Shown here: positions 11,159-19,856 of the stretch, piece after piece
How the letters are laid out: every line of letters begins with the position of its first letter
Position numbering within the stretch: the stretch's first letter is position 1
Assembly (NCBI RefSeq): GCF_001499855.1
Contig: NZ_LQIK01000023.1
Span: 1 to 64,000 of the forward strand
Direction: 5' to 3'
Length of the DNA: 64,000 nt
DNA from: Mycobacterium sp. GA-0227b
Lineage (GTDB): Bacteria > Actinomycetota > Actinomycetes > Mycobacteriales > Mycobacteriaceae
Notes under the pieces: generated by a model
What the model saw: the letters and a program-made list of their open reading frames with translations, nothing else
Databases searched by the model: none
Told to the model about the DNA's origin: nothing
Position numbers and translations under genes: made by a program

Positions 11159-13882
11159 CTAGCTCCGGTGAATCTCTGCGCGCAGCGCGGCCAATGCCGC
11201 GTCGATTCCTGCCGCCCCTTTACCGGAACCCTGTGCGAGATCGGCCTTGCCGCCACCCCGGCCGTTGACCGGCGCGCCCAAGTGCTTGACCAGGTCGTCG
11301 GCCCGCAGACCGAGGTCTTGTGCCGCCGGGTTGACCGCCACCACGAACGGGACGGTGTCGTTCTCGCCCTCGGCGATCAGCGCGACGACGGTGGGGTCGG
11401 CGCCGAGCTTGCCGCGGACGTCGCCGACCAGCGTGCGCAGATCACCGGCCGACATCCCACCGGCCATCCGCTGCGCCACGAGACGGACCTTACCGACAAG
11501 TTCCGCGCCCGCGGCGGCATTTGCTGCGGCGGCGCGCGCGTTCGCCAGGCGCAGCCGGTCCAACTCCTTCTCGGCCGCTCGCAGCCGCTCGACCAGATTC
11601 GCCACTCGGTCAGGCACCTCGTCGGACGGCACCTTCAGCGACGAGGCGAGGCCGGCCATCAAGGCTCGCTCCTTGGCCAGGTGGCGGAACGAGTCCAGAC
11701 CGACGTAGGCCTCGACGCGGCGCACCCCGGAGCCGACCGACGACTCGCCGAGGATCGTCACCGGACCGATCTGCGCGGAGTTGTGCACGTGAGTGCCGCC
11801 GCACAACTCCAGCGAGAACGGGCCGCCGATCTCGACCACGCGAACCTGATCGGGGTACTGCTCGCCGAACAGCGCCATCGCGCCCATCGACTTGGCCTTC
11901 TCCAACTCCGTGGTGAACGAGTGCACCTCGTAGTCGGCTTCGACGGCTTCGTTGGTGACTTCCTCGATCTGGCCGCGCTGCTCCTCGGTGAGCGGACCCT
12001 GCCAGTTGAAGTCGAACCGCAGGTACCCGGGCCGGTTCAGTGAGCCGGCCTGAACCGCGTTCGGCCCCAACACCTGTCGCAGCGCGGCGTGCACCATATG
12101 AGTTCCGGAATGGCCCTGGGTCGCGCCGTGCCGCCACCGCGGATCCACGGCAGCGATCACCGTGTCACCCTCGACGAACTCACCGGACTCGACGTTGACC
12201 CGATGTGCCCACAGGGTTTTCGCGATCTTCTGCACATCGGTGACGGCGGCCTTCGCCGCGGTGGAGGCCCCCGAGCCGCTGATCGTGCCCTCGTCGGCGA
12301 TCTGACCGCCGGACTCGGCATAGAAGGGGGTGCGGTCCAGGATCAGCTCGACCCGGTCCGGCTGCGGGCCACCGCCGGCGGCCGCGCCGCCGATACCGGC
12401 ACCGTCGTGGGATACGACGGGCACCCGCTTGCCGTCGACGAAGATCCCGAGAATCCTTGCTTCCGAGGACAATTCGTCGAAACCGGTGAACTCGGTCGGT
12501 CCCGCGTCGACGAGCTCGCGGTACGCCGACAGATCGGAGTGCGCCTGCTTGCGGGCGGCCGCGTCGGCCTTGGCGCGCTGGCGCTGTTCGGCCATCAGGC
12601 CGCGGAAGCCCTGTTCGTCGACGGAGAGCCCCTGTTCGGCGGCCATCTCCAGCGTGAGCTCGATCGGGAACCCGTAGGTGTCGTGCAGGGTGAACGCGTC
12701 GGAGCCGGACAACACGGTGGCGCCCTTGGCTTTCGTCGCACCCGCGGCCTCGTCGAACAACCGCGAACCCGCGGCGAGCGTGCGGTTGAACGCGGTCTCC
12801 TCGGCCACGGCGATCCGCTCGATGCGGTCGAAGTCGGCCACCAGTTCCGGGTACGACGGGCCCATCTCGTCACGCACGGTGGCCATCAGATCGGCCATGA
12901 TCGGCTGCTCGACCCCGAGAAGTTTGGCCGCGCGGATGATCCTGCGCAACAGGCGGCGCAACACATAGCCGCGACCCTCGTTGCCGGGGCTCACACCGTC
13001 GCCGATGACGATCGCCGCGGTCCGGCTGTGGTCGGCGATGATTCGGTAGCGCACGTCGTCGGAGTGGCTGCCCTGCCCGTATCCGCGGGGCGCACGCTCC
13101 GCCATGAGGTCGATGACCGGTCGCACCAGGTCCGTCTCGTAGACGTTGTCCACGCCCTGCAGCAGGCAGGCCACCCGCTCGATGCCCATGCCCGTGTCGA
13201 TGTTCTTGCGCGGTAACGGGCCGAGGATCTCGAAGTCCTCCTTCGAGGTGCCCTCGCCGCGCTCGTTCTGCATGAAGACGAGGTTCCAGATCTCGATGTA
13301 GCGGTCCTCGTTGACGACCGGCCCGCCCTCGGCGCCGTAGTCGGGGCCACGGTCGTAATAGATCTCCGACGACGGCCCGCACGGCCCGGGGATGCCCATC
13401 GACCAGTAGTTGTCCGCCATCCCGCGGCGTTGGATGCGCTCCGGTGGCAGCCCGGCGACCTCCTGCCAGAGCGCTGCCGCTTCGTCGTCGTCCAGATAGA
13501 CCGTCGCCCATAGGCGCTCCGGTTCGAGCCCGTAACCCCCTTGATCGACCGGGTTGGTCAACAGCGTCCAGGCGAATTCGATGGCGCCCTTCTTGAAGTA
13601 GTCGCCGAACGAGAAGTTGCCCGCCATCTGGAAGAAGGTGTTGTGCCGGGTGGTGATGCCCACCTCATCGATATCGGGGGTGCGGATGCACTTTTGAACG
13701 CTGGTGGCCCGACTCCACGGCGGCGCCTGCTGGCCGAGGAAGTAGGGCACGAACTGCACCATGCCGGCGTTGACGAACAGCAGATTGGGGTCGTCGAGGA
13801 TCACCGAAGCGCTCGGCACCTCGGTGTGGCCCGCTTTCACGAAGTGATCGAGGAAACGCTTCCTGATCTCGTGTGTCTGCAC
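11159..13882 (-). CDS. alaS: Alanyl-tRNA synthetase
   Basis: Charges tRNA-Ala and edits Ser/Gly mischarging. The 907-residue protein is full length. The class II core opens with [28 protein letters not shown] and includes [14 protein letters not shown]; the editing domain has the [16 protein letters not shown] and [13 protein letters not shown] zinc motifs, and a C-terminal coiled-coil/C-Ala domain ends in the Gly-rich [13 protein letters not shown] region. The GTG chosen matches the usual mycobacterial N-terminus; in-frame starts up to 51 nt upstream would add atypical residues. Confidence 0.97.
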   Translation of the reverse strand: MQTHEIRKRFLDHFVKAGHTEVPSASVILDDPNLLFVNAGMVQFVPYFLGQQAPPWSRATSVQKCIRTPDIDEVGITTRHNTFFQMAGNFSFGDYFKKGAIEFAWTLLTNPVDQGGYGLEPERLWATVYLDDDEAAALWQEVAGLPPERIQRRGMADNYWSMGIPGPCGPSSEIYYDRGPDYGAEGGPVVNEDRYIEIWNLVFMQNERGEGTSKEDFEILGPLPRKNIDTGMGIERVACLLQGVDNVYETDLVRPVIDLMAERAPRGYGQGSHSDDVRYRIIADHSRTAAIVIGDGVSPGNEGRGYVLRRLLRRIIRAAKLLGVEQPIMADLMATVRDEMGPSYPELVADFDRIERIAVAEETAFNRTLAAGSRLFDEAAGATKAKGATVLSGSDAFTLHDTYGFPIELTLEMAAEQGLSVDEQGFRGLMAEQRQRAKADAAARKQAHSDLSAYRELVDAGPTEFTGFDELSSEARILGIFVDGKRVPVVSHDGAGIGGAAAGGGPQPDRVELILDRTPFYAESGGQIADEGTISGSGASTAAKAAVTDVQKIAKTLWAHRVNVESGEFVEGDTVIAAVDPRWRHGATQGHSGTHMVHAALRQVLGPNAVQAGSLNRPGYLRFDFNWQGPLTEEQRGQIEEVTNEAVEADYEVHSFTTELEKAKSMGAMALFGEQYPDQVRVVEIGGPFSLELCGGTHVHNSAQIGPVTILGESSVGSGVRRVEAYVGLDSFRHLAKERALMAGLASSLKVPSDEVPDRVANLVERLRAAEKELDRLRLANARAAAANAAAGAELVGKVRLVAQRMAGGMSAGDLRTLVGDVRGKLGADPTVVALIAEGENDTVPFVVAVNPAAQDLGLRADDLVKHLGAPVNGRGGGKADLAQGSGKGAAGIDAALAALRAEIHRS

Positions 13883-14004
13883 GTCTGATACATCCTTGTA
13901 GTTTCGCTGGTACCTGCGACTATTCGACCGCACTACAGTACCGGTCGCCGTTGCCGCGCCGAAAAGTCAACGAACGGGCGTCGCTTCCGGTGCCCGTGCC
14001 GCCT

Positions 14005-14409
14005 TCAGGCTGCGGCGATGAAGCTCAGGCGCACGTTACGGCGCGGGTTGTCGCGGTTGAGGTCGACGAGCACGATGCTCTGCCAGGTGCCGAGCAGCGG
14101 TTGGCCGTCCTGCACGGGCAGAGTGACCGACGGCGACACCAGCGCCGGCAGGACGTGGTCGGCGCCGTGGCCCGGTGAGCCGTGCGAATGGCGGTAGCGG
14201 TCGTCCCGCGGAAGTAGGCGGTCGAGCGTGTCGACGAGATCGTCATCGGATCCGGCGCCCGTCTCGATGATCGCCACACCCGCGGTCGCGTGCGGTACGA
14301 AAACGCTGCACAACCCGTCGCGGTGGCGGCCGCAGAAGGAGCGCACCGCATCGGTCAGGTCGACGATGCGGCGCTGGCCGGTCTCGATGTCGAGCACGTC
14401 GGAGTCCAC
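14005..14409 (-). CDS. YjbQ-family protein (UPF0047)
   Basis: A 134-residue beta-rich protein of the YjbQ family, some members of which have weak thiamine-phosphate synthase activity. Signatures: GLCSVFVPHATAGVAIIETGAGSDDDLVDTLDRLLPRDDRYRHSHGSPGHGADHVLPALV with clustered His residues, then QSIVLVDLNRDNPRRNVRLSF. The start is uncertain: the GTG chosen lies 7 nt after a TACCCT element, as in leaderless mycobacterial genes, while a GTG 12 nt further in would give MLDIETGQRR, closer to slow-grower homologues. Confidence 0.85.
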   Translation of the reverse strand: MDSDVLDIETGQRRIVDLTDAVRSFCGRHRDGLCSVFVPHATAGVAIIETGAGSDDDLVDTLDRLLPRDDRYRHSHGSPGHGADHVLPALVSPSVTLPVQDGQPLLGTWQSIVLVDLNRDNPRRNVRLSFIAAA

Positions 14410-14416
14410 GCCTTCA

Positions 14417-14422
14417 AGGGTA
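14417..14422 (-). promoter_or_regulatory. Candidate leaderless -10 element (TACCCT) for the YjbQ gene
   Basis: TACCCT fits the mycobacterial TANNNT -10 pattern and lies exactly 7 nt before the GTG, so transcription could begin at the start codon. No suitably spaced Shine-Dalgarno is visible for that GTG, which agrees with a leaderless transcript. Confidence 0.4.
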
Positions 14423-14450
14423 CGAGGCGCGTCCCCGATCGACCCGGGCC

Positions 14451-14476
14451 GTTTATTGACGTCTGTGTCGGGGTAT
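14451..14476 (+). promoter_or_regulatory. SigF-type promoter upstream of the GlsB-like gene
   Basis: GTTT, a 16-nt spacer and GGGTAT match the mycobacterial SigF consensus (GTTT-N15-17-GGGTA). The -10 ends 31 nt upstream of an ATG preceded by a GGAGGA ribosome binding site. The downstream gene belongs to a family induced by general stress in other bacteria, so promoter and gene agree. Confidence 0.7.
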
Positions 14477-14507
14477 CTCACGGGCACCCCGAGACCCTGG
14501 AGGAACA

Positions 14508-14819
14508 ATGACCATCACCGGCGTAATCACCGCCATCTTGATCGGCGCAGTCGTCGGCGTGCTCGCCCGCCTGCTCCTGCCCGGCAGGCAGCCCATCGGC
14601 ATGCTGGTGACCGTTCTCGTCGGCATCGTGTCGGCGTTGATCGGCACGGCGATCGCCCGTGCGCTCGGCCTGCCCACCGCCACCAGCGGAGTCGACTGGG
14701 TCGAACTTCTCGTCCAGCTTGTCGTCGCCGTGATCGGTGTGGCCCTGGTGTCCGCGCTCATGGGCCGTAGGCGCACCGGCGTGATGGGCACGCGTCGTCG
14801 CGGCGGCGTCATCCGGTAG
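14508..14819 (+). CDS. GlsB/YeaQ/YmgE-family stress-response membrane protein
   Basis: A 103-residue inner-membrane protein with three hydrophobic segments (residues 2-22, 31-52 and 66-86). The Gly-rich first helix GVITAILIGAVVGVLARLLLPGRQPIGMLVTVLVGIVSALIG is typical of this small family, once called transglycosylase-associated proteins; the biochemical role is unknown. The C-terminus is a short basic tail (RRRTGVMGTRRRGGVIR). A GGAGGA ribosome binding site sits 5 nt before the ATG. A SigF-type promoter lies upstream and a strong terminator hairpin follows the stop. Confidence 0.88.
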   Translation: MTITGVITAILIGAVVGVLARLLLPGRQPIGMLVTVLVGIVSALIGTAIARALGLPTATSGVDWVELLVQLVVAVIGVALVSALMGRRRTGVMGTRRRGGVIR

Positions 14820-14832
14820 CCGATCTGCCCCC

Positions 14833-14868
14833 GCGATCCCGGCTGCTTCCCCCGGCAGCCGGGATCGC
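14833..14868. terminator. Strong bidirectional terminator hairpin
   Basis: GCGATCCCGGCTGC pairs perfectly with GCAGCCGGGATCGC across an 8-nt loop, a 14-bp GC-rich stem followed by TTCTGT. It lies between the convergent GlsB-like and SRPBCC genes, 13 nt after one stop and 6 nt after the other, so it can serve both strands. Confidence 0.8.
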
Positions 14869-14873
14869 TTCTG

Positions 14874-15347
14874 TCACAATGTCTTCAGCAGCGCGTCGAG
14901 CTTCTCGTAGCCTTCTTGCATGCCGCCCTCCATGCCGGAGGACAGCAGCGCGTCGCGGGCCTCGACGTTCGGGCAGATGGACCGGCCACGCAGCCTGCTG
15001 CGGCCACCGCCGAGGTCCTCGAACCACATGTACTCGATGTTGACCTGATCGGGCGCGCCGTCGAATTCGAAGGTCTGCAGGACGAACTCGTTCTCGCGCA
15101 CGGTGTGGAAGGTGCCGTTGAAGCGGTACTCCCCACCCTCGTCCTTGTGCGAATAGCGGTAGCCGCCGTGGCTCTTGAAATCCCACTCCTCGATCGTCAT
15201 CTCCAGCCCGTGCGGGCCCAGCCATTTCTTCATCAGGTCGGCCTCGGCGTGCGCGCGGAACAGCGCTTCGACGGGGGCGTCGAAATCCCGGGTGAACTCC
15301 ATCGCGAGCGTGTCGACGGGCGCGGTCAGGTTCAGGGCATTGGTCAT
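14874..15347 (-). CDS. SRPBCC / AHSA1-domain protein
   Basis: A 157-residue START-like fold protein: MEFTRDFDAPVEALFRAHAEADLMKKWLGPHGLEM is the typical AHSA1 opening (Asp-Ala-Pro, then the W-x-GP motif), and MEGGMQEGYEKLDALL is the C-terminal helix. The fold binds hydrophobic ligands; no ligand is known. Its ATG overlaps the stop of the ArsR regulator (ATGA). ArsR-SRPBCC pairs are common in actinobacteria, and the regulator probably controls both genes. Confidence 0.88.
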   Translation of the reverse strand: MTNALNLTAPVDTLAMEFTRDFDAPVEALFRAHAEADLMKKWLGPHGLEMTIEEWDFKSHGGYRYSHKDEGGEYRFNGTFHTVRENEFVLQTFEFDGAPDQVNIEYMWFEDLGGGRSRLRGRSICPNVEARDALLSSGMEGGMQEGYEKLDALLKTL

Positions 15348-15700
15348 TTCTCGGTTCCTTTCTCTTCGGTCATGTCCGCCAGCAGGACATCCAGCCGGCG
15401 GTAGTTGCGTTCGGCGTCAAGCCGATACCGGTCGATCCATGCAGTCAGCCGCTCCAACGCAGCCGCGTCCAGGTGGACCGGCCGTCGCTGCGCGTCGCGG
15501 GTTCTGGTGACCAGGCCCGCCTGCTCGAGCACCTGAATGTGCTTGGACACCGCCTGTTTCGTGATGTCGAACGGCGCCGCCAGGTCGTTGACCGTGGCCG
15601 GCCCCCGCGACAGCTTCGCCACGATGGCGCGCCGAACGGGGTCGGCCAGTGCCAGGAAGGCACGGTCCAGCCGGGCGTCTGCATTCCCATCACCTCTCAA
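15344..15700 (-). CDS. ArsR-family winged-helix repressor
   Basis: A 118-residue regulator with LDRAFLALADPVRRAIVAKLSRGPATVNDLAAPFDITKQAVSKHIQVLEQAGLVTRTRD, a standard ArsR winged helix. No Cys metal-binding site is present, so it belongs to the non-metal group usually paired with SRPBCC proteins. The TTG start is supported by AAAGG 7-8 nt upstream; the ATG codons nearby are out of frame. The AT-rich region just upstream holds TTGATCAA-type dyads that could be its own operator. Confidence 0.85.
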   Translation of the reverse strand: MRGDGNADARLDRAFLALADPVRRAIVAKLSRGPATVNDLAAPFDITKQAVSKHIQVLEQAGLVTRTRDAQRRPVHLDAAALERLTAWIDRYRLDAERNYRRLDVLLADMTEEKGTEK

Positions 15701-15715
15701 TTGTCAACCTTTTGT

Positions 15716-15736
15716 TTGATCAACTGTTTTATTGAT
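15716..15736 (-). promoter_or_regulatory. AT-rich dyad upstream of the ArsR-SRPBCC pair
   Basis: TTGATCAA (15716-15723) is a perfect 8-bp palindrome, and its ATCAA half pairs with TTGAT at 15732-15736 across 8 nt. The segment is much richer in A+T than its surroundings. ArsR operators are often imperfect dyads of this kind just upstream of the regulator start; binding is inferred. Confidence 0.35.
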
Positions 15737-15872
15737 TACCAAGGTAGAGGCCCCTGCGGTACGTGTCAAGAGGTTCTCTTTCTCACGGTGAAGCCAGGGT
15801 TGTGACATGCGGGCGGATCGCAGCACGGGCACCCGTTGAATTGTTTGCGCTCCGGGAGGAAGCTAGGTAGAT

Positions 15873-15888
15873 CCGGTGGCGCCACCGG
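15873..15888 (+). repeat. Perfect 16-bp palindrome upstream of the ABM-like gene
   Basis: CCGGTGGCGCCACCGG is perfectly self-complementary and ends 31 nt before the GTG of the downstream gene. It is followed at once by a GGGGC-GCC-GCCCC hairpin. It could be an operator or an RNA structure in the leader; sequence does not decide. Confidence 0.45.
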
Positions 15889-15919
15889 GGCGCCGCCCCG
15901 ACGCAGAGGGGTTGGATCC

Positions 15920-16540
15920 GTGTACGCACGCTCTACGACTATCGAGGCGCAACCGGGGTTCATCGATGCCGGAACCGCCTATGTCCGTGATGAAGTCATG
16001 CCGGCTCTAGAAGAAATGGATGGTTACGTCGGCCTGTCGATGTTGGTCGACCGGGAGTCCGGCCGCTGCATCGTCACCAGCGCCTGGGAAACCGAGGAGG
16101 CGATGCGCTCCAGCACGGAGAAAGCGGCTTCGCTTCGGGAACGGGCCGCGGAGATCTTCGGCGGCAGCGCCACGGTCGATCCATGGGAACTCGCGGTGCT
16201 GCATCGTGACCACCGCTCGACTGAGGGCGCCTGTGTGCGGGCGACGTGGCTGAAGTTGCCGCCAGATCACGCCGACCGGGCCGTTGAGTTCTATCGGACG
16301 TCGGTGTTGTCGGCACTGGAGAACCTCGAAGGTTTCTGCAGCGCCAGCTTGATGATCAACCGCTCGTCGGGGCGCGGGGTGTCATCGGCGACGTTCGACA
16401 GCCGCGACGCCATGGAGCGTAACCGCGAGCAAGCGAGCGAACTGAGGAACGCGCGGACCCGAGAATTGGGTGCCGACGTGATCGACGTCGGTGAATTCGA
16501 GCTCGCGATCGCACACCTGCGGGTGCCTGAGCTGGTCTGA
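15920..16540 (+). CDS. Tandem ABM-like (dimeric alpha-beta barrel) protein
   Basis: A 206-residue protein that appears to hold two copies of a ferredoxin-like antibiotic-biosynthesis-monooxygenase domain. Residues about 1-95 contain [50 protein letters not shown]; residues about 105-205 repeat the layout with [48 protein letters not shown] domains usually act as dimers, so an internal duplication gives a fused pseudodimer. GAGGGG about 10 nt upstream supports the GTG; the frame is open further upstream without a better start. Substrate unknown. Confidence 0.7.
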   Translation: MYARSTTIEAQPGFIDAGTAYVRDEVMPALEEMDGYVGLSMLVDRESGRCIVTSAWETEEAMRSSTEKAASLRERAAEIFGGSATVDPWELAVLHRDHRSTEGACVRATWLKLPPDHADRAVEFYRTSVLSALENLEGFCSASLMINRSSGRGVSSATFDSRDAMERNREQASELRNARTRELGADVIDVGEFELAIAHLRVPELV

Positions 16541-16545
16541 CGGCA

Positions 16546-17874
16546 TCAGCGCTTGCGGCGGATGATCGCGCGCAACTTGTCCAGGCGACCGGCGATGTCG
16601 CGTTCGTTGCCGTGGGTGGTCGGCTGGTAGTAGTCGACGCCGACGAGCTCATCGGGCGGATACTGTTGCGGCACAACGCCATCCGGGTCGTCGTGGGCGT
16701 ACTTGTAGCCGATCGCGTTGCCCAGTTTGGCTGCGCCCGAGTAGTGGCCGTCGCGCAGATGTGGCGGCACCAGGCCCGCCTTGCCCGCTTTGATGTCGCT
16801 CATGGCCGCGCCCAGTGCCGTCGTCACGGCATTCGACTTCGGGGCCGTCGCCAGGTGGACGGTGGCGTGCGCCAACGTCAGTTGCGCCTCGGGCATGCCG
16901 ATGAGTTGGACGGTCTGCGCGGCGGCGACCGCGGTCTGCAGCGCGGCCGGGTCGGCCATCCCGATGTCCTCGCTGGCCAGGATCATCAGCCGCCGGGCCA
17001 CGAAGCGCGGGTCCTCCCCCGCCACCAGCATCCGGGCCAGGTAGTGCAGGGCGGCGTCGACGTCGGAGCCGCGGACCGACTTGATGAACGCACTGATCAC
17101 GTCGTAGTGCTGATCGCCGTCGCGGTCGTAACGGACCGCGGCCTTGTCCAGTGACTGCTCGATGGTTTCGACGGTCACCTCGTCCCCAGCTTCAGCGGCC
17201 ACCTCGAGCGCGGTCAGCGCACGGCGGGCGTCACCGGCCGACAGTTGTACGAGGAGTTCGACGGCCTCGTCGGTGACCGTGACTGTGCCGCCGAGGCCGC
17301 GCGGGTCCTCGATGGCGCGACGGACCAGCGTGCGTACGGCGTCGGCGCCCAAGGGCTGCAACTGCAGGATCAGCGACCGGGAGAGCAGCGGTGCGACGAC
17401 CGAGAACGACGGGTTTTCGGTCGTCGCGGCGACCAGTGCCACGACGCGGTTCTCGACGGCCGACAGCAGCGCGTCCTGCTGCGTCTTGGAGAACCGGTGC
17501 ACCTCGTCGATGAACAGAACGGTCTGCTCGCCGTAGGCCGCCGCGCGCCGGGCCACATCGATGACCGCGCGGACCTCCTTCACCCCCGCAGACAGCGCCG
17601 ACAGCGCTTCGAACCGGCGGCCGGTGGCCTGCGAGATCAGCGCCGCGAGCGTCGTCTTACCGGTGCCGGGCGGTCCGTAGAGGATGACCGACGCCGCGCC
17701 GGAACCCTCGACCATCCGGCGCAGCGGTGAGCCCGGTTGCAGCAGGTGATCCTGCCCGACGACCTCGTCGAGCGTCGCCGGACGCATCCGCACCGCCAGC
17801 GGTGCTGACGCCCCGACGGGGCCGACCGCGCTGGGGCCGGTATCGCCGGGCACATCGAACAGACCGTCGGACAC
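16546..17874 (-). CDS. rarA: Replication-associated recombination ATPase RarA (MgsA/WHIP-like)
   Basis: AAA+ clamp-loader-like ATPase that acts at stalled replication forks. The 442-residue protein has Walker [10 protein letters not shown] at residues 67-75 and Walker [10 protein letters not shown] at about 120-128. A sensor region TTENPSF and the C-terminal tetramerisation domain ([27 protein letters not shown]) follow, then [15 protein letters not shown] near the end. Length and motif order are standard. The homologous position in M. tuberculosis is Rv2559c. The stop lies 6 nt from the convergent ABM-like gene. Confidence 0.93.
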   Translation of the reverse strand: MSDGLFDVPGDTGPSAVGPVGASAPLAVRMRPATLDEVVGQDHLLQPGSPLRRMVEGSGAASVILYGPPGTGKTTLAALISQATGRRFEALSALSAGVKEVRAVIDVARRAAAYGEQTVLFIDEVHRFSKTQQDALLSAVENRVVALVAATTENPSFSVVAPLLSRSLILQLQPLGADAVRTLVRRAIEDPRGLGGTVTVTDEAVELLVQLSAGDARRALTALEVAAEAGDEVTVETIEQSLDKAAVRYDRDGDQHYDVISAFIKSVRGSDVDAALHYLARMLVAGEDPRFVARRLMILASEDIGMADPAALQTAVAAAQTVQLIGMPEAQLTLAHATVHLATAPKSNAVTTALGAAMSDIKAGKAGLVPPHLRDGHYSGAAKLGNAIGYKYAHDDPDGVVPQQYPPDELVGVDYYQPTTHGNERDIAGRLDKLRAIIRRKR

Positions 17875-17962
17875 GCTTTCTGCTTACCACCGTTTGCGCC
17901 GAACGGGGGTTACCCGCACGCGACGTGCGCTCCGGACGTGTATCGACCACACACTCGAACGC

Positions 17963-18793
17963 CTATGGGGTCGCGGTCACGAAGTCGATCAACTCCTCGA
18001 CCCGGCCGATCAGTGCTGGCTCGAGGTCGGTCCAGTCGCGGACGCGGCCGCGGATGCGCTGCCAGGCCCTGGCGGTGTCGGCCTGCTGGGCGGCGGGCCA
18101 GCCCAGCGCACCGCACACGCCCTTCTTCCAGTCGACCCCCTTCGGCACGACGGGCCACGCCTCGATGCCCAGCCGTTCGGGCTTGACCGCCTGCCAGATG
18201 TCGATGAACGGGTGGCCGACGACGAGCGTGTGCTCACCGCCGGGTCCTTGTCGGACGGCTTGCGCGATGCGGGCCTCCTTCGAGCCCGCCACCAGATGGT
18301 CGACGAGCACCCCGAGCCGGCGGCCCGGCCCTGGTCGGAAATCTTCGACGACGGCCACGAGATCGTCGACGCCGCCGAGGTGCTCGACGACAACTCCCTC
18401 GATTCGCAGATCGTCGCCCCACACCTGCTCGACGAGTTCGGCATCGTGTCGGCCCTCGACGTAGATGCGGCTCGCCAGCGCGACCTTCGCCCGCGCGCCG
18501 GCCACGGCGACCGACCCCGACGCGGTGCGCGTCTGCTTCGGCGCCGTGCGTTTGGGCGCGGTGAGGATCACCGGCTTGCCGTCGATCAGGTAGCCCGGCC
18601 CGATGGGAAAGGGCTTGCGACGTCCGCGCCGGTCCTCCAACTCCATCCGGCCGTACTCGATGCGCACGACCGCGCCGACGTACCCGGTCTCGGCGTCTTC
18701 GACGACGAGACCCATCTCCACCGGCTGCTCGGTGGAGCGGATCTTGCGATGGGGGTTGTGGGACAGGACATCGGAGCCATAGCGATCAGCCAC
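17963..18793 (-). CDS. DUF3097-family protein with Toprim-like features
   Basis: A 276-residue actinobacterial protein of the DUF3097 type. An N-terminal small beta-rich domain (VEMGLVVEDAETGYVGAVVRIEYGRMELEDRRGRRKPF) is followed by a C-terminal region reading IYVEGRHDAELVEQVWG at residues 110-126 and RRLGVLVDHLVAGSKEA at about 158-174. The Glu-Gly-x-x-Asp motif and the later hydrophobic strand ending in Asp recall Toprim nucleases and primases such as RNase M5, although the second motif reads DHL rather than DxD. The fold suggestion is my inference; the function is unknown. Confidence 0.75.
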   Translation of the reverse strand: MADRYGSDVLSHNPHRKIRSTEQPVEMGLVVEDAETGYVGAVVRIEYGRMELEDRRGRRKPFPIGPGYLIDGKPVILTAPKRTAPKQTRTASGSVAVAGARAKVALASRIYVEGRHDAELVEQVWGDDLRIEGVVVEHLGGVDDLVAVVEDFRPGPGRRLGVLVDHLVAGSKEARIAQAVRQGPGGEHTLVVGHPFIDIWQAVKPERLGIEAWPVVPKGVDWKKGVCGALGWPAAQQADTARAWQRIRGRVRDWTDLEPALIGRVEELIDFVTATP

Positions 18794-18909
18794 CGGGTGA
18801 TCGTAGGGTCACCTCCCCACGCGAGCAGACGCAAAATGCACTCGACACGCCGTAATCCCGGACACTTCGCGACTGCTCACCCCGGGAAAACGGCATCGGA
18901 GAGGATGTT

Positions 18910-19002
18910 GTGGTGATCGACATCGCGCGGTACGGCCCGGCTGTCCATGCGGGGGATGCCGATACGGCGCATCGGGTGGCCGGCCGTTTCGTCACATCGT
19001 GA
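18910..19002 (+). CDS. Possible 30-residue leader ORF coupled to the TIM-barrel gene
   Basis: A GTG-initiated ORF encodes MVIDIARYGPAVHAGDADTA followed by HRVAGRFVTS. It has a GGAGAGG ribosome binding site 5 nt upstream (8 nt for the second GTG), and its stop overlaps the start of the next gene in a GTGA junction. This is the layout of a translationally coupled first cistron. It has no recognised homologue and could also be chance or a decayed gene end. Confidence 0.3.
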   Translation: MVIDIARYGPAVHAGDADTAHRVAGRFVTS

Positions 19003-19754
19003 CCGTGCACTTGGCCTTGACCCCTGATGCGCGGTGGAGCTGCGCGCTACCCGACCTGCTGGCGGCCGCGCGCACAACGGGTTTCGCGTCAGTCGGGATC
19101 AACGCCGACCAATCAGGTTCGGCCGCCTCCGCGTTCACCGCGGCCGGCGTGCCATGCCATGAGGTGCTGGCGCTGGTCATCGGGGACGAGGAAGCAGCGG
19201 CGCTCTCGGCGGCCGAACGCCTCGCCGAATGTGCCGCGCTCGTCGGTGCGCCGTGGGTGCTCACCGTGTTCGCCGCGCCGCCGCGCATGTCGCTGATCCG
19301 GCAGTGCGCGCGCATCATTGGCGCAGCCGGTGCCGCGATGGCGGTCGAGTTCAGCCCGCTCGGACCCGTATCGGTGATCTCGGACGGGATGGCCGTCGTC
19401 CGAGCGGCGCAACGGGATGCGCCGGCCGGCCTGCTGATCGACTCCTGGCACTTCTGCATGGGCCGCAGCACGTGGGCGGACCTGGCGACCGTGCCATTGG
19501 ACGACATCGCCTACCTGCAATTCACCGATGCACTGGCGCCGGAGTCCGCCGACCGCCTCGTGCGCGAGACATTGCACCGGCGAACACTTCCCGGTGAAGG
19601 CGTGCTCGAGTTGGACCGCTTCGCAGGCATCCTGCTCGACCGCGGCTGGGGCGGCGTCGTCAGCATGGAGATCCTCAGCGCTGCGCTGCGGGCGCTCCCG
19701 CTCGAGTCCATGCTGCGCCGCGTGTACGACGCGGGCGCATCGTTTTGGCGGTGA
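18999..19754 (+). CDS. Sugar phosphate isomerase/epimerase-like TIM-barrel protein
   Basis: A 251-residue protein of the xylose isomerase-like (AP endonuclease 2) TIM-barrel superfamily. Seen in it: TGFASVGINADQ, VLALVIGDEEAAALSAAERLAECAALVGAPWVLTVFA, AVEFSPLGPVSVISDGMAVVRAA with the metal-ligand Glu, LLIDSWHFCMGRSTWADLA with Asp and His ligands, and GEGVLELDRFAGILLDRGWGGVVSMEIL with a C-terminal Glu. These are the expected metal ligands for an active isomerase/epimerase; the substrate is unknown. The GTG start overlaps a possible small upstream ORF. Confidence 0.8.
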   Translation: MTVHLALTPDARWSCALPDLLAAARTTGFASVGINADQSGSAASAFTAAGVPCHEVLALVIGDEEAAALSAAERLAECAALVGAPWVLTVFAAPPRMSLIRQCARIIGAAGAAMAVEFSPLGPVSVISDGMAVVRAAQRDAPAGLLIDSWHFCMGRSTWADLATVPLDDIAYLQFTDALAPESADRLVRETLHRRTLPGEGVLELDRFAGILLDRGWGGVVSMEILSAALRALPLESMLRRVYDAGASFWR

Positions 19755-19856
19755 GTGGACGCTCAAACCGCGCGACCGACCGCAGAATTTCCGCATTGCG
19801 CGGCGTGTCGTGTGCAGACGCGGTCGCGCGCGGGGTGGGGTTATGCCCGCGCGCCG

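Noticed and set aside
12089..13216. Long plus-strand open frame inside alaS
   Set aside because: It is the antisense of conserved alaS motifs; composition is rich in Arg, Gly and His with no recognisable domain.
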